A stretch of DNA of 64,000 nucleotides, taken from contig OY804579.1 of NCBI GenBank assembly GCA_963680875.1, forward strand, positions 79,597,095 to 79,661,094, read 5' to 3'. Below, piece after piece: positions 25,534 through 37,041 of this stretch; within the stretch, counting starts at the first letter, position 1, and each line of letters begins with the position of its first letter. The DNA is from Bathymodiolus brooksi. Lineage: Eukaryota; Mollusca; Bivalvia; Mytilida; Modiolidae. The position numbers and the translations under genes are program-made. Below the pieces are notes generated by a model. The model had not been told where the DNA came from and did not search any database. It saw only the letters and a list, made by a program, of their open reading frames with translations.

Positions 25534-25869
25534 AATATGTGCAACCCAATTTCAAAATTTAAAATAGGAATGATCTAGTGAGAACTATGGAAATTATTTT
25601 CAACTACAAATGTATTTTAAAATTTGTCACCACTGAGCAATTACCGGTCCATTTATTCACATTTTTGAGGTAAAGTGGGTGATGGTCAGAAAATCATTGT
25701 CTTTTGATGTCTTGTTTTGTTGTGTACAAGTTTTGATATGTGTTTACTTGTAATTTGCTTGATTATGACGAGTTTAATTTACAAATAAAGTTATTACTGT
25801 TGTCATGGAAATGTATATAATAATTTCTGACTGTGTAATAAAAAATAAACGTTAGATAAAAAAGTGACT

Positions 25870-26005
25870 AAGTTGAACACAAGACACAAAACGAAGACAA
25901 ACAAAACAGGAAACACCACCGCGAACACCACACAGAAAACTAAAACAATGAGTAACACGGACCCCACCAAAAATAATCCAGGGACTCGCGAGAATATTTA
26001 TAGCA
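25870..26005 (-). repeat. Dispersed repeat D, minus-strand fragment
   Basis: On the minus strand it reads TTTTTGGTGGGGTCCGTGTT, ACTCATTGTTTTAGTTTTCT and TGTTTGTCTTCGTTTTG, which aligns with the middle of repeat D (compare 49900-49980). It is diverged from the copies at 36-53 kb. Confidence 0.6.
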
Positions 26006-26067
26006 AGCCTCCGTTGTTGACTTTGTTTGATATTGAGTAAATACAGTAACCCTTTTCCTCAACCTAT

Positions 26068-26125
26068 TTCAGAATGAGTGAGTGATTGTTGTTTAACGCA
26101 AACTCGGCCATTCTTCAACTATATC
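26068..26125 (-). mobile_element. SINE family A 3' end fragment
   Basis: The + strand shows GAGTGAGTGATTGTTGTTTA, then AACTATATCATGGCG: the family A tail in reverse, truncated just inside the 3' domain. Confidence 0.6.
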
Positions 26126-26197
26126 ATGGCGTATTCCAGAACGTAAAAATGCAATTTAGAATAATTACATTATTTCCGTTTTTCATTGAAATGTTAC

Positions 26198-27340
26198 AAT
26201 ATCCATACCTGTTAACCCTCCCCCTTTTCGCGGGAGTCTCCCGCGTAAGAGCCTTATCTCCCGCATGGACTGGGTCTCATGCGCGGGAGACATTAATCTC
26301 CCGCACGATATCCCAACAAAAAAATCAAGTAAAATAAAATCTTGACCTACATTTTGCGATCAATATTTCTGGAAATTCCCCATTTGGAACTCCCGCGCTG
26401 ATGAAAAGCGCCAAGAGATACGAATGGTAAAGGTGTTTAAATGATATCCGGTTATTGATCTGTTTGACACCTTTACATGTAAATTGGGTCATGGAGATTA
26501 ATTAAGGTGTTGATGATTATACAACAATTATCCACTGATTGACAGTTAATTGGGGATAAGGAAGTGGGTTTGTGGCACACGCTTAGATGATTAGAAGTGT
26601 GATAGTGGCAATTAAAAATAGTTATAAACCGTTGTGCAAACAGGAGTCTGACCACAGGGGCTCGTAACAAGCCCCTGTGGTCTGACAACCTTTGATGCCG
26701 AGGAAAACTTCTTATTTCGATCAAACGTGCAATGAATCCATCTCGGATTGAGTTGTTATGGCTTGTTTGGGACCAAAGCCGATCAAAGTATTATTTAAGG
26801 ACTAAGTTCCAGGATGGAATTGATAAACCACAAAAATGCCAAAACGTATGCTATCACCCAACGCACCAGCAGCAAAGTGACTTTTTAATTTTAGTGCTCT
26901 ATGACTTTATTGTTCAGAGCATTCTGTCTTCATTGTTATAACCTTATGATTATGAATGATTATGAATAAATTATAAATACAGTTTTTATCCTTCATTCAT
27001 CATATGAAACACTACTAATAAGACAGAAATGTAAACAATATATATTGAAATGGGATGCAGTTGGTTCAATACTGAAACAAACAAAAAGAAAACATCAATG
27101 AATTAACAATAAAAACATGCATCAAATACGTCGATAAAAAATCTCCAGTTACGAGACAAAATCTCCAGCCAAAAATTTACAAATCTCCAGTTGTAGCATA
27201 GCAACTCTATCACATGTATGCAACTACAAGGTACAAATTTGTGCGTTTAAATCCGACGCACAAAATCTCCCCCTTAGAAGGGTTGGTAGAGGGGAGATCT
27301 CCCCCCTAGCAGTTCCCAGAGGTTAACAGGTATGAATATG
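26198..27340. mobile_element. 1.13 kb DNA-transposon-like element with 14 bp inverted ends
   Basis: The ends are perfect inverted repeats, CATACCTGTTAACC at 26204-26217 and its complement at 27321-27334, flanked by AATATC and AATATG (a possible 6 bp target duplication with one mismatch). Subterminal motifs are clustered: TCTCCCGC and complements near the left end, including the palindrome CGCGGGAGTCTCCCGCG at 26230-26246, and CTCCAG/CTCCCC motifs near the right end. No transposase is visible. TTAA lies within the terminal repeat, so a piggyBac-like reading with TTAA as target is an alternative, but the inverted repeat continues outside it. Confidence 0.55.
26646..26686. repeat. GC-rich inverted repeat
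   Basis: Arms GTCTGACCACAGGGGCT and AGCCCCTGTGGTCTGAC pair with one mismatch around a 7 nt loop. It lies near the middle of the 1.13 kb TIR element and may be a remnant of a smaller insertion. Function unknown. Confidence 0.75.
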
Positions 27341-28457
27341 ATTGGTTATGAAGTGGTCACATGATTATAAAGGCGATGTTTTACATCCCAATAAAACTCA
27401 AACCAAAAAATGCATTCAATTCTTAAATAATGTGAAATGTTATTGAGTACACATATATGTATTTGGTTAATATTACCGTTTCATTCTACTACAGCTGTGA
27501 TTGGATGATTAATTTGGTGGACCAATCAGATAAAACTGCATTCGTAAACATCCTTAATATAATGTATTAAACGATGATGTAATCTAGTTTACTGATGATG
27601 TGTATTTATAAAGGGTTTTAATTTTGTTTCCATGTCCGTGTTCTCTTGCTTACTAAGAATGCAAACATTTATTTAATTACTGTTTTTGACCTACAATTTT
27701 ATTTTATTTAATGGTAGGATTTACAGAAAATAAACCCTGGGGATTTCCACCAGGAAGATATATTGTTCATTCATTCACTCGTTCATTTTTTGCTTAAAAA
27801 TCCTGAAAAGGAGATTTTAACAGTATTATATTATGAAATTTTTTGAATTGAAAAGATTTTGGGGAAATTAATTTTTATCACCAGTGAAGCGGCTATATAG
27901 CTATATGTAGTTGAATTACAATTTCCGATCTCATCACATTTTATTTAACTAAAGCTAAAATTTGAAAGGAAAGCCAAAATTGGAAGAACCAAAATTTAAA
28001 TTTTGAAAGTAAATCTAAATTTTCGAACCCAAAACAATATATTTTAATAAACTGTTTTTGGTTTTATTTTATATTTTTTAATTTCTATGTTTAATTTCAT
28101 TACTGTAAGATGCTTTGATATATTTATTTGTTTAAAGAGCAGTTTTCCTATATTTGTTATATCAAGGAATTATATAATGGTTCTACTATGTATAAATCCT
28201 TGGTTTTATGAATGCCAACAATTTTAAGCTTGATAACATCTCATCATGGCCTGACCTACACCTGATATTTTGTTAATTTGACATTCTTTGAAACAATTCC
28301 TTGAGATCCCTTGATTTGAGATTTAATCAATATTATTTCTTTCTACTCAGTTTATTTCAATGAAATATCAGTTAGTCTTAATTTTGTATATCAAAGGCTC
28401 AGTTTGAGTTTACATGTAGTTAATAATAAACATGTTAACCGTTGGTTAGCTTATTAG
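27341..28457. other. AT-rich spacer
   Basis: No supported gene. Contains long A/T-rich stretches with repeated AAAATTT-type words near 27950-28040, but no defined repeat. Confidence 0.5.
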
Positions 28458-28810
28458 ACCGCATCTGTGATGTAATGGTTAACGTGCTTGCCTCGAGTGT
28501 GGTAGATCGTGGTTCGAGCCCCGATCGGGTCAAACCAAAGACTATAAAATTGGTATGTGTTGCTTCTCCGCTAAGCACGCAGAAAGAGCAAAGACTGGTT
28601 GGCTTGGAATCTAGATAATGTGTCCGAGTGGGACGACATATCTACCTGCGGACTGTTGTTTCAGTGATCGAGCACTATAAAAATCCAAATAAGCGTGTTG
28701 TTCTAGTACAGAGCGCACTTCGTCATCATCTCATTGAAAATTACATTGTTCTCGCCATGATATAGCTGAAAAATTACTGAGTTAGTGTTAAACAACAATC
28801 ACTCACTCAC
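28458..28810 (+). mobile_element. SINE family A, complete tRNA-derived copy
   Basis: Best copy in the window. The tRNA-like head carries an A-box-like TGTAATGGTTAACGTGCTTG and an exact B box GGTTCGAGCCC (28511-28521), an internal RNA polymerase III promoter. The body includes AGACTGGTTGGCTTGGAATC, GATAATGTGTCCGAGTGG, GACTGTTGTTTCAG and CATCATCTCATTGAAA. The 3' domain GCCATGATATAGCTGAAA leads to TTAAACAACAATCACTCACT, the repeating tail. The 44 bp-class minisatellite starts directly after this tail. Confidence 0.9.
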
Positions 28811-28812
28811 TT

Positions 28813-31731
28813 TAGCTTACGTTCATGACTAGTAACTACCTCCGTTGTGTTGTAGCTTACGTTCATGACTACTAGTAACTACCTCTGTTGTGTTGTAGCT
28901 TACGTTCATGACTACTAGTAACTACCTCTGTTGTGTTGTAGCTTACGTTCATGACTACTAGTAACTACCTCTGTTGTGTTGTGTTGTAGCTTACGTTCAT
29001 GACTACTAGTAACTACCTCCGTTGTGTTGTAGCTTACGTTCATGACTACTAGTAACTACCTCTGTTGTGTTGTGTTGTAGCTTACGTTCATGACTACTAG
29101 TAACTACCTCTGTTGTGTTGTAGCTTACGTTCATGACTACTAGTAACTACCTCTGTTGTGTTGTGTTGTAGCTTACGTTCATGACTACTAGTAACTACCA
29201 CTGTTGTGTTGTAGCTTACGTTCATGACTACTAGTAACTACCTCTGTTGTGTTGTGTTGTAGCTTACGTTCATGACTACTAGTAACTACCTCTGTTGTGT
29301 TGTAGCTTACGTTCATGACTACTAGTAACTACCTCTGTTGTGTTGTAGCTTACGTTCATAACTACTAGTAACTACCTCCGTTGTGTTGTAGCTTACGTTC
29401 ATGACTACTAGTAACTACCTCTGTTGTGTTGTAGCTTACGTTCATGACTACTAGTAACTACCACTGTTGTGTTGTAGCTTACGTGCATGACTACTAGTAA
29501 CTACCTCTGTTGTGTTGTGTTGTAGCTTATGTTCATGACTACTAGTAACTACCTCTGTTGTGTTGTGTTGTAGCTTACGTTCATGACTACTAGTAACTAC
29601 CACTGTTGTGTTGTAGCTTACGTTCATGACTACTAGTAACTACCTCTGTTGTGTTGTGTTGTGGCTTACGTTCATGACTACTAGTAACTACCTCTGTTGT
29701 GTTGTAGCTTACGTTCATGACTACTAGTAACTACCTCTGTTGTGTTGTGTTGTAGCTTACGTTCATGACTACTAGTAACTACCTCTGTTGTGTTGTGTTG
29801 TAGCTTACGTTCTTGACTACTAGTAACTACCACTGTTGTGTTGTAGCTTACGTTCATGACTACTAGTAACTACCTCTGTTGTGTTGTGTTGTGGCTTACG
29901 TTCATGACTACTAGTAACTACCTCTGTTGTGTTGTAGCTTACGTTCATGACTACTAGTAACTACCACTGTTGTGTTGTAGCTTACGTTCATGACTACTAG
30001 TAACTACCTATGTTGTGTTGTGTTGTAGCTTACGTTCATGACTACTAGTAACTACCTCTGTTGTGTTGTGTTGTAGCTTACGTTCATGACTACTAGTAAC
30101 TACCTCTGTTGTGTTGTGTTGTAGCTTACGTTCATGACTACTAGTAACTACCACTGTTGTGTTGTAGCTTACGTTCATGACTACTAGTAACTACCTCTGT
30201 TGTGTTGTGGCTTACGTTCATGACTACTAGTAACTACCTCTGTTGTGTTGTGGCTTACGTTCATGACTACTAGTAATTACCTCTGTTGTGTTGTAGCTTA
30301 CGTTCATGACTACTAGTAACTACCTCTGTTGTGTTGTAGCTTACGTTCATGACTACTAGTAACTGCCTCTGTTGTGTTGTGTTGTAGCTTATGTTCATGA
30401 CTACTAGTAACTACCTCTGTTGTGTTGTGTTGTAGCTTACGTTCATGACTACTAGTAACTACCACTGTTGTGTTGTAGCTTACGTTCATGACTACTAGTA
30501 ACTACCTCTGTTGTGTTGTGTTGTGGCTTACGTTCATGACTACTAGTAACTACCTCTGTTGTGTTGTAGCTTACGTTCATGACTACTAGTAACTACCTCT
30601 GTTGTGTTGTGTTGTAGCTTACGTTCATGACTACTAGTAACTACCTCTGTTGTGTTGTGTTGTAGCTTACGTTCTTGACTACTAGTAACTACCACTGTTG
30701 TGTTGTAGCTTACGTTCATGACTACTAGTAACTACCTCTGTTGTGTTGTGTTGTGGCTTACGTTCATGACTACTAGTAACTACCTCTGTTGTGTTGTAGC
30801 TTACGTTCATGACTACTAGTAACTACCACTGTTGTGTTGTAGCTTACGTTCATGACTACTAGTAACTACCTATGTTGTTGTGTTGTAGCTTACGTTCATG
30901 ACTACTAGTAACTACCTCTGTTGTGTTGTGTTGTAGCTTACGTTCATGACTACTAGTAACTACCTCTGTTGTGTTGTGTTGTAGCTTACGTTCATGACTA
31001 CTAGTAACTACCACTGTTGTGTTGTAGCTTACGTTCATGACTACTAGTAACTACCTCTGTTGTGTTGTGGCTTACGTTCATGACTACTAGTAACTACCTC
31101 TGTTGTGTTGTGGCTTACGTTCATGACTACTAGTAATTACCTCTGTTGTGTTGTAGCTTACGTTCATGACTACTAGTAACTACCTCTGTTGTGTTGTAGC
31201 TTACGTTCATGACTACTAGTAACTGCCTCTGTTGTGTTGTAGCTTACGTTCATGACTACCAGTAACTACCACTGTTGTGTTGTAGCTTACGTTCATGACT
31301 ACTAGTAACTACCTCTGTTGTGTTGTAGCTTACGTTCATGACTACTAGTAACTACCACTGTTGTGTTGTAGCTTACGTTCATGACTACTAGTAACTACCT
31401 CTGTTGTGTTGTGTTGTGTTGTAGCTTACGTTCATGACTACTAGTAACTACCTCTGTTGTGTTGTGTTGTGTTGTGTTGTAGCTTACGTTCATGACTACT
31501 AGTAACTACCTCTGTTGTGTTGTGTTGTGTTGTGTTGTAGCTTACGTTCATGACTACTAGTAACTACCTCTGTTGTGTTGTAGCTTACGTTCATGACTAC
31601 TAGTAACTACCTCTGTTGTGTTGTGTTGTAGCTTACGTTCATGACTACTAGTAACTACCTCTGTTGTGTTGTGTTGTGTTGTGTTGTAGCTTACGTTCAT
31701 GACTACTAGTAACTACCTCTGTTGTGTTGTG
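28813..31731 (+). repeat. 2.9 kb minisatellite of 43/48 bp units (about 60 copies)
   Basis: The basic 43 bp unit holds TAGCTTACGTTCATGACTAC, TAGTAACTACC and a TGTTG-repeat end. Length classes of 43, 48, 53 and 58 bp arise from one to several extra TGTTG pentamers. Point variants include ACCACTG, CTATG, AGCTTATG, TTCTTGAC, GTAATTACC and ACTGCC. These variants recur in the same order about 862 bp apart, showing a higher-order block. The array abuts the tail of a family A SINE. Confidence 0.97.
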
Positions 31732-31852
31732 GTTAAGATACCCTCACGCAAACAGAATTATAAAACGCAAAGGTAACTGATACACTATGGTTCTTGTTGG
31801 ATAACATGTCTCCTGCAGACTGCAAAATTCAGTCAGCTATCACCATACAAAT

Positions 31853-32130
31853 CCTAAATAGCGTGATTTACAGTTCTTAAATAATGTAATTATTAATAAA
31901 AACTAAGGTTCTCCTCCCTCAGGCATAGGTGACCTTAGCCGATTTTGGTTATCCTGTTTAAGACCTTTGGCTTTATTGCTCCCAAAACTTTAAATTATTA
32001 GGGTTTCCAATCTTTCGATTTGAGCTCACCTGATGTAGGTTATTCCAGAAACGCGTCGTGCGCACTAAATTTGATATCTACGTTTTTATTGACTATTAAT
32101 ATTGCACTTCTTGATCTTTTCAAATGTATA
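31853..32130 (-). repeat. Dispersed repeat C, minus-strand copy
   Basis: The + strand reads CTCAGGCATAGGTGACCTTA, TTTGGTTATCCTGTTTAAG, CTTTCGATTTGAGCTC, GTAGGTTATTCCAGAAACGC and GATATCTACGTTTTTATT: repeat C in reverse, collinear with the copies at 8150-8640. Confidence 0.75.
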
Positions 32131-33960
32131 ATGCGACTGTGAGAATGGAATGCCCTTTACCGTCAAGAGACAAAGGCAACCCCTTTCACCACCATTAACA
32201 TAATATGTACCTGACATTTTTGTCGTCATTCATTATACCCAGTTATTTGAGCTACCGTGTTTTGTCAAATTGAAAGATTTGTTTATTTTCACCTGTGTTA
32301 TTTTGAGCAAGATTGACCTTGAAACGTTTTACATGGTGCCTTACTCCCATCGTTTAATTTTATTACGTTGAAGTGTGTGTATTTGTTATCTTATTTATAC
32401 ATGTACATGTACGTTGAAATAGATTCTGTTGAAGTTGTTTTTTTCACAATTTTCACATTGTTCTTTTCATTAATATGTATTTGCGAATGTGTCATATTAT
32501 GCGTCTTTACATTCGGAGTTCCATGTTGTGATGTCCGTGACGATTTCCTCATGAGAACGATGTTTGGTTCGTCTTTACCTCCAGTTGTTTGTAGGATGTC
32601 TCGTGTCTTATTTACGTTATTTGTGTGTGTTTGCATTTAGTGGTGTCCAGCATATATTGTGTTGTGTGTTTGCTTTGTTTGTCTTCGTCTTGTGTACCCT
32701 ATGTTGCCAGTTTCTCTGGATTGTCCATTTTTTTTATTTTCCCCTTCGGTATTGTCTAACGTTTATTTCTTATCGGATATGTTTTTGTTACTATTACTGG
32801 GTCTATAATTCTTCTGGTGAACTATTATTCCCGGGGGTAGCATCTGCCTAGTTGTTTGTGTTTCACACACGCATCACAATATTTTTTGACCTAGAATGTG
32901 TGTGTGTGATCCTTATATTCGCAAATGTCTTCTCCCTTGTATTTCATGCTTTATGTTTGTCACTGTTATGTTCCCTAAACCTTTATGACTAATTCATGTC
33001 ATTCTCAGAAGTGATCTTGCGTAAAGTGCAAATGAGGATAAATTTGTCATAGAGACTCTGATATTTGATCACATTTAAATATAAATCGTGGTTATTTTTG
33101 GAAATATAGGTGAGGTGTAATATTTACACATTAGCATATTGCGATCAAAGAAAATATGTTATATTATATAAATAATATCAAAACCTTACTAAATAAAATT
33201 TCACATTCCCAATTTAGTATTCTCTATGACGTCAATTCTGAAATCCAGTTCAATAGTATAATAATACTAGTAAGTAATAGTATAGAAGAAAGGCACCATT
33301 AAAGAGTAACTTGTTATATATCACCATGACATGACTGAAAATTTGAAATTTGTATTAAGCAAAAATTACTCACAAAGTCTTTGTAATGATTGAGGTAAAT
33401 TGGCCACAAAAACAATGTGTGTTTTTTTCTGTTTGAAACAAAACAGAACACTTTGCTTGCATGCATTATAATGTATCAATACTTAACTAAACCATTATAA
33501 GAGACAAGTTATGATTTGAAACAAAAAGAAATACAACTGTTGATATTTGTGATAGAATATATGCTATTCCAAAATGCCAGACTATCTACATATTGGGTTT
33601 CATTGAGTAACACCCCCCCCCCCCCCCTTTTCTACTTTCTTTGGATATTAATACTCTTTCGATGCTATATACTACTCCGTTCAATTTTTAACAATATATA
33701 TTGATTACAAATTGATTACAAAATTACAGATCTTTTTTTATCATCGATTGTAGTTTGGTGTTATGTAGAGAAGACTGAATGTCATTCAAATGTTCCCAAT
33801 GCCATTCAAACATAAGACTAAAGCTTGTTTTATCGCATTGTACGTAAAATAAAGGACAGATACATCATCTGCCCTAAACGTAAAACTTGTTGGTTCTATA
33901 GGTATGTACAACATAGCATACGATTGGTGAAATCGTGTCGAATATTACTCATTATACATA
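32131..33960. other. Spacer with poly-C tract
   Basis: No supported gene. 32368-32870 has GT-rich low-complexity open frames on both strands without domains. A run of C residues lies at about 33611-33627. Parts of 32640-32760 faintly resemble the middle of repeat D (TTTGTTTGTCTTCGTCTTGT) but too weakly to annotate. Confidence 0.45.
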
Positions 33961-33965
33961 TATAT

Positions 33966-34021
33966 GGGGTTGTGGTGTTTAACGCCACTTTCAACACTAT
34001 TTCAGTAATATCGTGTCCGTA
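33966..34021 (-). mobile_element. SINE family B 3' end fragment
   Basis: GGTGTTTAACGCCACTTTCA, then CAGTAATATCGTGTCCG: the last ~55 bp of family B in reverse. Confidence 0.65.
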
Positions 34022-34084
34022 TACATATATTTTAAATTAAAAGATCAAGAATGAAAACGAACTTTAAAACATATGAAAGACGCA

Positions 34085-34320
34085 AAGAAGATCACAATAC
34101 ACAAAAGTATGACGAAAACAACAAAGAAGATCACAATACACAAAAGTATGACGAAAACAACAAAGAAGATCACAATACACAAAAGTATGACGAAAACAAC
34201 AAAGAAGATCACAATACACAAAAGTATGACGAAAACAACAAAGAAGATCACAATACACAAAAGTATGACGAAAACAACAAAGAAGATCACAATACACAAA
34301 AGTATGACGAAAACAAAAAA
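34085..34320. repeat. 39 bp tandem repeat, six near-identical units
   Basis: Six 39 bp units built from AAAGAAGATCACAATACACA and AAAGTATGACGAAAACAAC. Because 39 is divisible by three, long frames stay open on both strands; the + frame gives the period KEDHNTQKYDENN. No domain, start context or splice evidence favours coding. Units are almost identical, so the expansion is recent. Confidence 0.93.
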
Positions 34321-35740
34321 TAAATAATATGAGTACTGAAGACATCATGTGTTACTCGTAGCCTGTTTGTATCACCATGTGCGGTAAATGGTGATGCAGA
34401 ATTAAATGCCATATATGAAAATATAATTATTAAAGCATAACAATACGTATGAATCAACCAGTTAATACTGCAACGAACAAAGAGTAATATTTGTACAATA
34501 CAAATTTTACAAATAACAATAGCTGGTTTCGTTACATTAAACCCTTGAATGTGGTATAAGTAGTGTCAAGTTAAGTGCTTCCCGTTCTAGGAATGTCCTC
34601 TTAAATTGGTGTTCAAAAACTGAAATAATATGTTTGACGCACGTAGATAACATGAAAGATGTGCATGTTATACGAGTAGCAAATCTATCTTGACTGGTAG
34701 CTAGCTCCATGGTACGAATTTGTAAGAAGGTGCATGGTGTATATGAACATGCTTGAACGGAATGTTATGATATGGATATTTCTCACATACTATATAGCAC
34801 ATTCCGGTAATTGTATCTGTAATACAAAATATACAAAGAGTATTTCAAATGTAGAATAAAATGAATAAAAAAAATACCACACTGTCGGAACAGTTCCACA
34901 ATCCAATCGAAAAATCGAATAAATAGAAGCAAAATCTATACCCCTAAACACACATATATACATGACTGCTCACTTTCCGGGCTTGATACAGGCACCTCGA
35001 TTAAAAACGTGGCGTCGTTTAACTAGTTTTCTGGACCCAAACCTCCCCCTTCGTGAAATGATGCGGTCATGCAAGTATGGGAGAGATTATTAATAGATCA
35101 TATAGATATAGACCTACAATATTTTTTTAATTTATTCATTATCTCCAGATATTTCGATCTTCGACCTTTTACGGATTCTTATTAGATGTCATTCAATACC
35201 AATTAAATGTCATTTTGTAGTTTATTCCAATCTTATTATTATATATAATTTAATCTTGTAATAAGTGGCAGAATTAATATTAATATTAAAAAAGAATATT
35301 TTGTTTAAATACTTGACACAAGTCGAAAGTGGGTTACGAAAAGTTCAAGTAGTCATAAAAAACGAAATTAAACCACCGTAGTTCAAACTTCTGACAAGAT
35401 ATAATTACTGTTGGTCATGTAGGCGAGCTGAAATATTTCGTTGACCATTTTAGTGTTAGTTTGTCTATTTTAATGACTCGTTAAATCGTTACCAATGCAA
35501 ATGACATATAATTTAACGAGCTTTGTCATAACCACAAATTCCACACCTCCCACAGGTTCATTGTTCCGTTGTTTATCTGTTCAACGGTGTATTTATTTAC
35601 AATTTATATTTCAATACCATGTTTCGCCAGTGGACATAAATCAAACACAACTTATGACAATGATTAGCGTCTAATACAAATATATTCTCATTCTCGTCAG
35701 CTTAGTGTACGAAAAATAACCATTGCTATTTTTATAGTAA
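34321..35740. other. Spacer, nothing recognised
   Basis: AT-rich, no supported gene or repeat family. Confidence 0.5.
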
Positions 35741-35746
35741 ATATTC

Positions 35747-35808
35747 GTTTCTATGGAAACCCCGCCCTTGGATTGTGATATATAACGAGGGCGTCATTCG
35801 ACCAGTAG
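35747..35808 (+). promoter_or_regulatory. Promoter-like cluster: X-box-like palindrome, GC box, TATA box
   Basis: GTTTCTATGGAAAC (35747-35760) resembles the palindromic RFX X-box, CCGCCC follows at 35762, and TATATAA lies at 35779-35785. The sequence about 25-30 bp further (GTCATTCGACCAG) could hold a start site. The nearest ATG (35853) opens only nine codons, and no gene is recognised downstream before the LINE at 36990. The cluster may be chance or serve an untranslated exon. Confidence 0.25.
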
Positions 35809-36454
35809 TATATGCTTCGGTACTGAAATGGTTTATTAATTAAGAAATAAATCATGGAAGCTAGAATGGTTATCCCGAGCTAGAGGCGAGGGATAAAATT
35901 TACTAATATCCGCCAACCCATATTAAAACTCAAAACACATTCTGGCTTTCATGATTTATTTCGATTCTGGTATGTCTAAGAGTACAAATATGGTAGCATA
36001 CTTTGATTGGAAGACGGTAATTTATATTTACGCTTGCGGAAAATGTCGCAAGCAATATATGTTGCCAAATTCGAGCAGACGATAATTCATCAACATGTAC
36101 ATTTACGACCGGAAAGTCAGTCACATGCACCGGTGCATGTGCTAATGAGATTATACTCAATCGATAAAGCGAAAGAAGGACGTCATGTTAGAATTGTATA
36201 TATACTTGAAATTTACAGTTCCCAAAAAATGTAATTTACTAAGATATCTCTCTGGCACACTAGTCTTAAGGCTTGTAATTTTTCTGGGTAAATCGTTTAT
36301 AGCAGACGAACTTTACTAATATGGCACGGTATTCCATGGGACTAAAAATTGTAATCAAATTAACTGTTCGGACTTTTCTCCATGATTAAGTCTTGTAGTA
36401 GTAACTATATAACGAAACAATTGCTAAAAGAATGCAGTAACGAACTAAGCCAAC

Positions 36455-36640
36455 CCCCATATCAATGCTTATAGGGCGTTTGGATGTCTTGCTCCCGGAG
36501 ACGTTAAAATTATTTGCCTCTTATTTCCGATCTTTCGACTTAGAGCGTACACGAGGAAGGATGTTCTAGAAACGAACCGTACACTCTAATTTAGATAGCA
36601 ACGTTTTTATTAATATCAACAATCAATATTAATTGTTTTC
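36455..36640 (-). repeat. Dispersed repeat C fragment, minus strand
   Basis: Contains TTGCTCCCGGAGACGTTAAA, GATCTTTCGACTTAGAGC, GGATGTTCTAGAAACGAACC and GCAACGTTTTTATTAATAT, collinear with the copy at 31853-32130 but more diverged. Confidence 0.6.
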
Positions 36641-36768
36641 GTGTAATTGATTGTATTTTGTTGTTGTTGTCGTTTTCTATTATATGTACTTGTATTTAGT
36701 TCATTTTCTTTTGATGCGCACGTGTGCGCCTGAGTTCTGGAATAAAGAATCTTGAATCTTGATTATTT
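36641..36768 (+). mobile_element. LINE 3' end with poly(A) signal and short tandem tail
   Basis: GTGTGCGCCTGAGTTCTGG is followed by AATAAAGAATCTTGAATCTTG. A poly(A) signal running into a short tandem tail is characteristic of CR1/L2-like and related LINE 3' ends. No coding part remains, so this is a strongly 5'-truncated insertion. Confidence 0.55.
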
Positions 36769-36920
36769 GTACTTCGAATATAATTCAAGAAAAACTCTAT
36801 AGGTTACTAAAACGGAATAAAACCGATATGCTTAATGATTGTAAAAAGTGTTGCTGTGTTTTTATTAATTGTAAAGAATTATCAAAAGTTAACATAAGAT
36901 GAGAAAACTAGAATATTATG

Positions 36921-36989
36921 GTGTCACTAGTGGAGCAGGAACTGCTTACCCTTCCGGAGCACGTGACTTCAACCTCGGTTTTTAGTGGG
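36921..36989 (+). repeat. Dispersed repeat D, left part (split by LINE)
   Basis: GTGTCACTAGTGGAGCAGGA, ACTGCTTACCCTTCCGGAGC and CGGTTTTTAGTGGG match the start of the unbroken copy at 49831. The sequence then switches to LINE sequence at 36990. The right part resumes at 42092. Confidence 0.9.
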
Positions 36990-37041
36990 CTAAAAATAGG
37001 TCGTCGGCCAAGAAGGGTGAGCCGAAAGTAACGGCGGCCCA

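Noticed and set aside
28458..28530. A functional tRNA gene
   Set aside because: A- and B-box matches are followed by SINE body and tail instead of a tRNA 3' half with a foldable cloverleaf.
32368..32851. Small membrane-protein genes
   Set aside because: GT-rich low-complexity DNA gives hydrophobic frames on + and open frames on -; nothing recognisable.
34051..34327. Protein with KEDHNTQKYDENN repeats
   Set aside because: 39 bp period keeps several frames open on both strands; no other coding evidence.
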